Shown here piece by piece: positions 1-6,406 of a stretch of 12,764 bases of DNA. Each line of letters begins with the position of its first letter. The stretch's first letter is position 1. The position numbers were made by a program, and so were the translations under genes. The DNA is taken from positions 1-12,764 of the forward strand of contig VMCP01000006.1 in assembly GCA_008081305.1 (NCBI GenBank). The letters are read 5' to 3'. The DNA comes from Bacteroidota bacterium. GTDB lineage: Bacteria > Bacteroidota > Bacteroidia > NS11-12g > UBA955. The notes beneath the pieces were generated by a model. The model was given only the letters and a program-made list of their open reading frames with translations, ran no database searches and was not told the origin of the DNA.

Positions 1-237
1 GGAATAGCCACCATGGAAGAAATACGATCAACCGGTATCAGCATTGAGCGATTTGAGCGTATTCATCGTAAAGAAGGTTATGGGATCAAAAACAAACGTT
101 ATTACTTGTTTAATCCTATTTATGAGCACAAATTCGGCATTAAACCAAAGCGTCAATGGTCCCTCATATCAGCCATTCCTTTTCTTAGGGATTTTCTCAC
201 CATGGGTGTTTATTACACGGTAGAGGACGCATCCTAA
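1..237 (+). CDS. Probable class I SAM-dependent methyltransferase, C-terminal fragment
   Basis: The frame is open from base 1 to the TAA at 235-237, so this is the 3' end of a gene that begins outside the window; an in-frame ATG at base 13 is probably internal. About 78 residues are visible. The tail (GYGIKNKRYYLFNPIYEHKF, then a segment with IPFLRDFLT) resembles the C-terminal extension of small class I SAM-dependent methyltransferases found in Bacteroidota, in which a lysine/tyrosine-rich stretch precedes 'NPxYxxKFGxKP' and 'IPFLRxFxT'. The SAM-binding glycine motif would lie upstream and cannot be seen, so the assignment rests on tail resemblance recalled from the family. The substrate is unknown. 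About 70 bases separate it from the next gene, with a possible promoter between, so it is probably not part of the following operon. Confidence 0.5.
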   Translation, partial: GIATMEEIRSTGISIERFERIHRKEGYGIKNKRYYLFNPIYEHKFGIKPKRQWSLISAIPFLRDFLTMGVYYTVEDAS

Positions 238-258
238 GGTAGGATTAGGCATCTTAGG

Positions 259-290
259 TTATGAAAATACACCGTGAAACGTTAGATTTG
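259..290 (+). promoter_or_regulatory. Candidate Bacteroidota-type promoter for the porG-uppS-bamA operon
   Basis: TAGATTTG at 283-290 matches the Bacteroidota -7 consensus TAnnTTTG exactly. The upstream -33 element is weak: TTATG at 259-263, about 19 bases before the -7 box, against the consensus TTTG. Transcription would begin a few bases downstream, giving a very short leader before the ATG at 309. This placement argues against the in-frame ATG at 261 as the start. The call is motif-based only; the rest of 238-308 shows nothing else. Confidence 0.35.
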
Positions 291-308
291 TATATTACCA
301 TAAAAAGT

Positions 309-1229
309 ATGAAAACGCTAAAGCAAATCATTTGGATTATTGCCATGGTTTCATCCACGGTGGTTTGGGGACAACGTCGTAGTCAACCCATTGAGGTAGG
401 TATTACACTGGGAGCATCCAATTACATGGGGGAATTATCTCCTTCGGTGGCACTTAATGAGACCAAGCCAATGGGAGGAATCATTTGCCGATTTAACTAT
501 TCTGACTTTCTTACGCTGAGAGGTAATGCGCTTTTCGGACAGATATCTGGTAGCGATGCCAATTATTCAGATATCGCTGAACGATACAAAAGAAATCTAA
601 GCTTCCGTAGTAATATCATCGAAATTGGAGGGACCATAGAATATAACTTTCTAGGGTATTCTGAAACACAACGTTTCAATCCTGCAAGCCCTTATGTGTT
701 TGCCGGAGTTGCCATGTTTAAATATAACCCTGTTGCGTACTTCGAATACATGCCTGATGTTCATTCAGCACTTGGTTATGGTGATTTATCCCGTTACGAT
801 GGACAATGGGTTGAATTACAGCCATTATCTACAGAAGGTCAAGAGACTACTAAGTACAACGAAAGACGGAGGTATGCATTAACCCAGGTTTCTATTCCTA
901 TTGGAATAGGATATAAACAACAATTTGATGACGTTTGGGCTTGGGGAATAGAGTTAGGAGCAAGAAAAACATTTACAGACTATCTTGATGATGTGAGTAT
1001 GACATATGTTGATCCTCAAATTGTCGGAGGTAGTAATGGTGGTATAGCGGCAGCATTAGCAGATCGCACCCCTGAATTACGTGACCCATCATTATTCAAT
1101 GATCCGGGTAACGAGGAGAGATTGGGTGATGCTCGCGGAGATCAATCAACAACAGACTGGTACTTATTTTTGAATTTTACATTGACTAGGAAAATTACGG
1201 GTGGAAAAACAACCTGTTTCCAATTTTAA
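309..1229 (+). CDS. PorG-like outer-membrane protein (DUF6089), first tandem copy
   Basis: The predicted protein has 306 residues. It begins with a signal peptide (MKTLKQIIWIIAMVSSTVVWGQ, cleavage probably before Gln22), followed by alternating beta-type segments typical of a small outer-membrane barrel. The motif IEVGITLGASNYMGEL and the later RKTFTDYLDDVS match the DUF6089 family. In Porphyromonas gingivalis the DUF6089 protein PorG (PG0189) is a T9SS component that associates with the PorK-PorN ring, and its gene likewise precedes uppS and an omp85 gene. The ATG at 309 is preferred over the in-frame ATG at 261 because it sits immediately before the signal peptide and just downstream of a promoter-like element. 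The gene end overlaps the next by 29 bases. The protein shares its pattern with that next gene but diverges strongly, so the two may not be interchangeable. Family assignment is firm; the T9SS role of this particular copy is inferred. Confidence 0.75.
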   Translation: MKTLKQIIWIIAMVSSTVVWGQRRSQPIEVGITLGASNYMGELSPSVALNETKPMGGIICRFNYSDFLTLRGNALFGQISGSDANYSDIAERYKRNLSFRSNIIEIGGTIEYNFLGYSETQRFNPASPYVFAGVAMFKYNPVAYFEYMPDVHSALGYGDLSRYDGQWVELQPLSTEGQETTKYNERRRYALTQVSIPIGIGYKQQFDDVWAWGIELGARKTFTDYLDDVSMTYVDPQIVGGSNGGIAAALADRTPELRDPSLFNDPGNEERLGDARGDQSTTDWYLFLNFTLTRKITGGKTTCFQF

Positions 1230-2052
1230 GAGAAACATACAACGTACTAAAATTACCTTTTTGCTAAGTGCATTATGCCTTTGGCCTAGCTTTGTATGGT
1301 CTCAAAAGTACTTTTCTGGAAGAAAAGAATTTGGTGTTGCTTTTGGAGTGAGCAACTATTACGGTGATCTTTCTCAAGGTCAAAACCTAAAGCACTTTCA
1401 TCCCTCAGTATCGGTTTATCAGCGGTATAATTTGAGTGATTATTTTTCATGGAGGAATCAGTTTAGTTATTTGAAAATTTCAGGAACAACGGAGGGCAAC
1501 CCTAACTACGAAATTCAAAACTTAAATTTTCAATCAGAGATATACGAATTTGCCAGTATGTTGAGCTTTAACTTCCATCGGTTTGGGTGCAACATCAATA
1601 ATAAAAAACAAACTCCCTATGCCTTATTTGGTATTTCTGGTTACCGCCACGACCCATATAGAATAGAAGGGGAAATAAGTTTGAGGGCAGCGAATACCGA
1701 ATTGAGAAAACCACACTATCGCACACTGCAGATGGCCTTCCCAATGGGCTTAGGGTATAAATATTTGTTAAGTCAAAAGCGGAATCGTGGAGCCCTAATA
1801 TTGGGTGTGGAGGCCATTTGGAGAAAAACATTTATTGATCATCTAGACGATGTGGAAGGACAATATGCCGACTACCGAGCGGCAAAAGATCAACTTGGTG
1901 AAGCAGCTGCTCAATATGGTCAAGCACAGATGATGAATGGTGTTTCCGAGTTCCCTGAGGGTACCTATCGGGGGGACGCACACCTCGATGATTGGTTTTA
2001 TTTCGTAGGATTTAATATTTCTTACCGGTTTACTCCCTTAATTTGCAGATAA
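1201..2052 (+). CDS. PorG-like outer-membrane protein (DUF6089), second tandem copy
   Basis: The predicted protein has 283 residues and is a paralog of the preceding gene. Shared landmarks in the same order are KEFGVAFGVSNYYGDLS near the mature N-terminus, SDYFSWRNQFSY, TPYALFGISGY in the middle, RKTFIDHLDDVE, and a final DDWFYFVGFNISYRF strand. The signal peptide has a long basic n-region (KRNIQRTK) and likely cleaves before Gln35 (FVWS/Q). The start is GTG at 1201: a stop lies in frame at 1183-1185 and no ATG occurs before the signal peptide, although the TTG at 1261 cannot be excluded. The gene overlaps its upstream neighbour by 29 bases and ends only 3 bases before uppS, so the genes are almost certainly cotranscribed and probably translationally coupled. 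By position (directly before uppS-bamA) this copy is the better positional match to P. gingivalis PorG. The role in T9SS is inferred from family and synteny. Confidence 0.75.
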   Translation: MEKQPVSNFKRNIQRTKITFLLSALCLWPSFVWSQKYFSGRKEFGVAFGVSNYYGDLSQGQNLKHFHPSVSVYQRYNLSDYFSWRNQFSYLKISGTTEGNPNYEIQNLNFQSEIYEFASMLSFNFHRFGCNINNKKQTPYALFGISGYRHDPYRIEGEISLRAANTELRKPHYRTLQMAFPMGLGYKYLLSQKRNRGALILGVEAIWRKTFIDHLDDVEGQYADYRAAKDQLGEAAAQYGQAQMMNGVSEFPEGTYRGDAHLDDWFYFVGFNISYRFTPLICR

Positions 2053-2055
2053 TTC

Positions 2056-2838
2056 ATGGCGATTGAACCCATAAGCGAATACCCACAACTAAATCCGGAA
2101 CGAATACCAGAGCATGTAGCAATAATCATGGATGGTAATGGTCGCTGGGCGAAGCAACAAGGCCACATGCGTATCTTCGGCCACAAACATGGAGTGAATG
2201 CAGTCCGTAATAGTGTGGAATTTGCTGCGGAGATAGGGGTTAGATACCTTACTTTATATGCTTTTTCTACGGAGAACTGGAATAGACCCCCGCTTGAAAT
2301 CAATGCATTAATGCAACTTTTGGTTGATACCATTGAGAAGGAGTTGCCCAATTTGATGAAAAATAACATCAGATTGAAAACCATTGGAAATCGTTCGCAA
2401 TTACCGAAAAGATGCCAGCGACAACTAGAAGAGACGGAGAAAGCTACCGAAAATAATACACGAACAACCCTTATTTTAGCGTTGAGTTATAGTGGTCGTT
2501 GGGACATCATTGAAGCGGTTAAAAAAATATCTTCGGATGTTCAGACTGGCGGTATTAAGGTGGATGATATCAATGAAGATACATTGAACAATGCTTTAAA
2601 TACAGCAGCATATCCCAATCCAGATTTACTAATCAGAACGAGTGGGGAAATGCGAATTAGCAACTTCTTACTTTGGGAAATTGCCTACTCAGAGATTCAT
2701 TTCACGAGGGTATTATGGCCAGATTTTAGAAAAGAGCATTTTTTAGAAGCCGTGCTTGATTACCAAAAAAGAGAACGTCGCTTCGGTAAAACATCTGATC
2801 AGATTGAACCTGTTCAAAAAGGAGCAAATACAGCATGA
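2056..2838 (+). CDS. uppS: Undecaprenyl (di-trans,poly-cis) diphosphate synthase
   Basis: This cis-prenyltransferase extends farnesyl diphosphate with isopentenyl units to form undecaprenyl diphosphate, the lipid carrier for peptidoglycan and surface polysaccharide synthesis. The 260-residue length is usual. The signature HVAIIMDGNGRWAK occupies residues 20-33, with the Mg-binding Asp26 and Arg30; FSTENW is at 70-75; RTSGEMRISNFLLW is at 194-207; and the metal/substrate Glu213 lies in YSEIHF. These numbers coincide with those of the E. coli enzyme. Position 208 is Glu where many homologs have Gln, a minor change. The ATG at 2056 follows the preceding stop by 3 bases, and the TGA overlaps the bamA start (ATGA), so it lies in the middle of an envelope operon. 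Confidence 0.97.
   Translation: MAIEPISEYPQLNPERIPEHVAIIMDGNGRWAKQQGHMRIFGHKHGVNAVRNSVEFAAEIGVRYLTLYAFSTENWNRPPLEINALMQLLVDTIEKELPNLMKNNIRLKTIGNRSQLPKRCQRQLEETEKATENNTRTTLILALSYSGRWDIIEAVKKISSDVQTGGIKVDDINEDTLNNALNTAAYPNPDLLIRTSGEMRISNFLLWEIAYSEIHFTRVLWPDFRKEHFLEAVLDYQKRERRFGKTSDQIEPVQKGANTA
2819..2824 (+). promoter_or_regulatory. Shine-Dalgarno-like site for bamA
   Basis: AAGGAG lies 10 bases before the bamA ATG, inside the 3' end of uppS. Clear Shine-Dalgarno sequences are uncommon before the other genes in this window, so it may help re-initiation after uppS at the ATGA junction. The spacing is at the long end, and it also encodes Lys-Gly residues of UppS, so chance is possible. Confidence 0.4.
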
Positions 2839-5405
2839 CATTGTATCGAAATACGAAGAGATTCATGGTTGTCTTGTGTGCATTACTTTCATTTAATGCA
2901 TACTCACAAGATAGTTTATACAACAAGTCTAAGCCTATTTCCTATAATTACATCGAACCTGATGTTTACAAAATAAAAAACATCGATGTTAGAGAGGTAA
3001 ATGGTCAGCCTGTTCAAAAAGCTTTGGTTATTCTTTATTCGGGATTATCCATCGGCCAAGAAATTAAGGTTCCTGGCCCGGATGTGCCACAGGCAATCAA
3101 GAATATTTGGGAGAGAGATTACTTTTCGGATGTGCAAGTGTATTTCTTACCGACTGGAAATGGTAAAGAAATCGTTGTGCAGTTCTTGGTAAAAGAACAA
3201 CCTAGATTGAACGGATATCGTTTTTTAAATATTTCGAATTCTCAGGCTAAAACACTCAAGGAGGAAACCAGTCTGCGCCGGGGTATGTATATCACACCCA
3301 ATTTAGTGAATCGTACCATTGAGCAGATTAAAGCCTATTATTTAGAAAAAGGTTATTACAACGTACAGATTAGTGTAAAACGTCCTCAAGCAAAGAATAA
3401 AAAAGGAGACCCGATGAGAGGGTATCAAAACTTCGACTTTTACATCAACAAAGGACAGAAGGTTAAGATTTACGATTTTGTTTTTAATGGGAATGAATCC
3501 TTAAATGATAAGGAGCTAAGGAAGTCCATTAAAGGAATCAAAAGACGACTTAAGAAGTGGAACATATTTGTTACGTCTAAGTATACAGAGGAGAAGTGGA
3601 AAGAAGGATTAGATGAAATAGTAAAGGCTTATCGCAGTAAAGGATTTAGGGATGCTCGAATATTATCCGATAGTATCTCTGTTTTCTCGGAGAATAGAAT
3701 ATTGCTTCATGTCAATCTTTACGAAGGGCAGAAGTATCATTACCGCAGTATAAAATGGAAGGGAAATGTGAAGTATACCACAACCTTGTTGGATACTCTT
3801 TTGGGGATTCAACCCGGTGATGTATTTAATCAATCTCTATTAGACGAGCGTTTATTTGCTAACCCTGGTGGTTTCGATATCCAAACCTTATACATGGACG
3901 CTGGGTACCTCTTCTTTAATATGACGCCTGTAGAAGTGGGTGTTCAAAACGATAGTATTGATTTAGAAATTCGAATTAATGAGGGTCCTCAGGCTACCAT
4001 TGGACGAGTTACTTGGATGGGTAACACCAAAACTTCCGATCGAGTAATTTTACGGGAAGTAAGAACCAAGCCAGGGAATAAATTTTCAAGAACCGATATA
4101 CAGCGTACAATGAGAGACCTAGCAGCTATTGGTTTATTCGATCCTGAACAGTTGAACGTTAATCCTAAACCTAACCCTGCGGATGGAACGGTTGATATAG
4201 AATATAAATTAGTAGAGAAGCCTTCAGACCAGATTGAATTATCAGGTGGTTGGGGAGGAAACGGCTTTAGTACAACCCCTACTTTGATTGGTACGGCAGG
4301 TATTGTATTGAACAACTTCTCATCTAGAAAGCTACTAAAGACCGAATTATGGAATCCGGTTCCTTCTGGTGACGGACAAAAATTATCCTTGAGGGCTCAG
4401 AGTAACGGTACTAACTATCAAGGTTATACATTCTCTTTCACGGAGCCATGGTTAGGCGGCTACAAACCCACATCATTATCGGTGAGTATTTTCCATACGG
4501 TGAACAGCTTTGACTGGCGTCAGAAAGATGATCCATTGCGTCAGGTTTTCTTTAATACGGGAGCTACTGTTTCTATTGGAAAGCGCTTGAAATGGCCGGA
4601 CGATTTCTTCAATATCAACTACCAGTTCAGTTTTCAGCAATACCGTATGCAGAACATGGACGGTGGTTTTTATGGCTTCCCAACAGGATTCCAGGGAATC
4701 TCTTATAACCCATCGATGCAGGTGACACTGACTCGTTCAAGCGTGAGTGAACCGATTTATCCAACATCAGGAAGTAAGTTTGTTACCTCAATACAGGCTA
4801 CGCCACCATTGAGCTTGATGAATGGAAAAGATTATACAACCTTACCCTTAACTGAGAAATACCGTTGGGCTGAATTTTACAAGTTCAAACTTGATGCTGA
4901 GTGGTATACCCCAATATACAAGAAGTTGGTATTAATGGCTAAAACCCGTTTTGGATTCCTAGGTTACTATAATCGAGATATTGGACCAACCTTCTTTGAG
5001 CGTTTCCAGGTGGGTGGAGCAGGTATATTTGGTTTCAATATTGCGGCTACGGAGATTATCTCACAAAGAGGATACGATAACTATACCATTTCGCAAACGG
5101 CAATGGGTAGCTCTGCAGGTGCTCCTATTTATAACAAGTTCACCTTGGAGTTAAGACAGGCCATTACCACGAGTCAAACAGCCACTGTGTATGCTTTGAC
5201 ATTTTTTGAAGCAGGTGACGCATGGTCAAATATGTCTAAATACAATCCTTTTCAGATGAAAAGAGCGGCGGGAGTTGGTGTACGATTATTTATGCCAATG
5301 TTCGGACTAATTGGTCTAGATTATGCTTGGGGTTTTGATTACAAAGATGTTCCCCGTAGTGGTCAAATGGGTCAAATCCACTTCTTTATCGGTCAGCAGT
5401 TTTAG
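2835..5405 (+). CDS. bamA: Outer-membrane protein assembly factor BamA (Omp85 family)
   Basis: BamA folds and inserts beta-barrel proteins into the outer membrane. The predicted protein has 856 residues, slightly longer than the E. coli protein. It shows a signal peptide with likely cleavage before Gln25 (AYS/Q), then POTRA repeats over roughly residues 45-465. These are recognisable by recurring patterns such as 'IKAYYLEKGYYNVQI', 'IVKAYRSKGFRDARI' and 'ILREVRTKPGNKF'. An Omp85 barrel follows from about 470 to the end. The loop-6 signature, VRGF/Y in most relatives, is QRGY at 744-747, keeping the key Arg745. The C-terminus ends in aromatic Phe (IGQQF), as expected of a barrel, and carries the characteristic PMFGLIGLDYAWGFD strand. 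The start overlaps uppS by 4 bases. No ompH/skp gene follows; the 3' end instead overlaps a convergent transporter gene by 20 bases. Confidence 0.95.
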   Translation: MTLYRNTKRFMVVLCALLSFNAYSQDSLYNKSKPISYNYIEPDVYKIKNIDVREVNGQPVQKALVILYSGLSIGQEIKVPGPDVPQAIKNIWERDYFSDVQVYFLPTGNGKEIVVQFLVKEQPRLNGYRFLNISNSQAKTLKEETSLRRGMYITPNLVNRTIEQIKAYYLEKGYYNVQISVKRPQAKNKKGDPMRGYQNFDFYINKGQKVKIYDFVFNGNESLNDKELRKSIKGIKRRLKKWNIFVTSKYTEEKWKEGLDEIVKAYRSKGFRDARILSDSISVFSENRILLHVNLYEGQKYHYRSIKWKGNVKYTTTLLDTLLGIQPGDVFNQSLLDERLFANPGGFDIQTLYMDAGYLFFNMTPVEVGVQNDSIDLEIRINEGPQATIGRVTWMGNTKTSDRVILREVRTKPGNKFSRTDIQRTMRDLAAIGLFDPEQLNVNPKPNPADGTVDIEYKLVEKPSDQIELSGGWGGNGFSTTPTLIGTAGIVLNNFSSRKLLKTELWNPVPSGDGQKLSLRAQSNGTNYQGYTFSFTEPWLGGYKPTSLSVSIFHTVNSFDWRQKDDPLRQVFFNTGATVSIGKRLKWPDDFFNINYQFSFQQYRMQNMDGGFYGFPTGFQGISYNPSMQVTLTRSSVSEPIYPTSGSKFVTSIQATPPLSLMNGKDYTTLPLTEKYRWAEFYKFKLDAEWYTPIYKKLVLMAKTRFGFLGYYNRDIGPTFFERFQVGGAGIFGFNIAATEIISQRGYDNYTISQTAMGSSAGAPIYNKFTLELRQAITTSQTATVYALTFFEAGDAWSNMSKYNPFQMKRAAGVGVRLFMPMFGLIGLDYAWGFDYKDVPRSGQMGQIHFFIGQQF

Positions 5406-6339
5406 CGGGTTTAATTATCAGATAAACCGCGGTTAGCAAGAAAGCCAATCCAACGAATGTGTTCCAGTTGATGGATTCCTGATCAAATAAACCCCACATC
5501 ACAGCAGTTACTGGGATGATAAAAGTGGTGGTTGAGGCCATAATAGGCTTCACGAATTTTATCACATAGTTAAATGCCAGCATACTGAGTGCGCTTCCTA
5601 ATATCCCCAAAAGAAACAAGTAGAAAAAGGCAGTATTGGCATTCATCGGGCCTTCTGCGAAAAGTTCACCTGGATACGTTTCCCAAAGTGATAGTACATC
5701 GGTTTGCCATAGGATAAAGCAATAAATAAAACCGGTACTTACAAAGGGGTAAGCCGTTTTTACCATCCCCGGAAGGTGGTTTAGGTGTTGTTTGATAATG
5801 TTTATGTTTAGACCGTATAAGGCAGCTCCTGCAAGTGGCAGTAAAGCACCAAGTATAGGAATAGGAGCAGAATAGGAAAGCAACGAAGGACCAAAAAGGA
5901 AAACGGCGCCAAAAAGCCCGATGAGCACTCCTATACTACTATTTCTATCAATGTTGTCCTTGTACAGGAGATAACCAAAAACCAAGGTAAATAAAGGGGT
6001 AAAGGCATTTAAAATCCCGGACAATGCAGATGGAATTACCTGCACAGAATATGCAAAAAAGAAGGCGGGTAATCCGTTTCCAATTAAACCACTAATAAAA
6101 AGCCAGAGATAGTCCTTTTTTCGTAAGATTTTTTCTTTTGCTTCACTTGAACGGTAAGGTTGGAACAGGGAATATTTTATAACCCATGGCAATAAAACAA
6201 GCGAAGCTAGAAACAGCCGTATACCAGCAACTTGGATAGGAGAAAAAACCAAGGCACCTCGTTTCATTAAAATGAAGGAACTTCCCCAAACCATGCCCAA
6301 TACCGCAATCAGGACCAATGGCAAGTAACGCGATTTCAC
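5386..6339 (-). CDS. EamA-family (drug/metabolite) transporter
   Basis: The predicted inner-membrane protein has about 317 residues and ten hydrophobic helices arranged as two EamA repeats. The first repeat opens with LVLIAVLGMVWGSSFILMKR followed by IRLFLASLVLLPW; the second includes FNYVIKFVKPIMASTTTFI and ends VGLAFLLTAVYLIIKP. Such proteins export or exchange small metabolites, and the substrate cannot be read from sequence. The GTG at 6339 (VKSRYLPLV...) is chosen because it sits directly before helix 1 at the family's usual position. An in-frame ATG at 6429 would add 30 non-hydrophobic residues and overlap the divergent peptidase gene, so it is less likely. The tail overlaps the bamA stop region by 20 bases in the opposite direction. 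No functional link to either neighbour is evident. Confidence 0.85.
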   Translation of the reverse strand: MKSRYLPLVLIAVLGMVWGSSFILMKRGALVFSPIQVAGIRLFLASLVLLPWVIKYSLFQPYRSSEAKEKILRKKDYLWLFISGLIGNGLPAFFFAYSVQVIPSALSGILNAFTPLFTLVFGYLLYKDNIDRNSSIGVLIGLFGAVFLFGPSLLSYSAPIPILGALLPLAGAALYGLNINIIKQHLNHLPGMVKTAYPFVSTGFIYCFILWQTDVLSLWETYPGELFAEGPMNANTAFFYLFLLGILGSALSMLAFNYVIKFVKPIMASTTTFIIPVTAVMWGLFDQESINWNTFVGLAFLLTAVYLIIKPAKTADR

Positions 6340-6406
6340 GGTGCAAAAGTCGACTAAAATATTGGTTTGCCGTATCTGTTGAATAAAAACACGAAATTTG
6401 TTTTCT
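6340..6406. promoter_or_regulatory. Divergent intergenic region (transporter / peptidase operon)
   Basis: These 67 bases separate the divergent starts at 6339 (-) and 6407 (+) and must hold the transporter's promoter and probably that of the peptidase-mbnP-mbnH operon, unless signals extend into the coding ends. On the + strand a TTTG lies at 6366-6369 and a degenerate GAAATTTG at 6393-6400, but the spacing (23 bases) and closeness to the ATG make this a poor fit to TTTG-N19-TAnnTTTG. No convincing operator or riboswitch fold was seen. Confidence 0.3.

Noticed and set aside
3989..4315. 108-codon antisense open frame within bamA
   Set aside because: Pro- and Ser-rich low-quality peptide, antisense to a conserved POTRA/barrel junction; a shadow frame.
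5405..5430. Imperfect inverted repeat after bamA (GGTTTA at 5408-5413 pairing with TAAACC at 5423-5428, plus a GC pair with one bulge) as a terminator
   Set aside because: The stem is short and AT-rich, no T-run follows on either strand, and it lies inside the transporter coding sequence. It could be weak, but I cannot support a terminator call.
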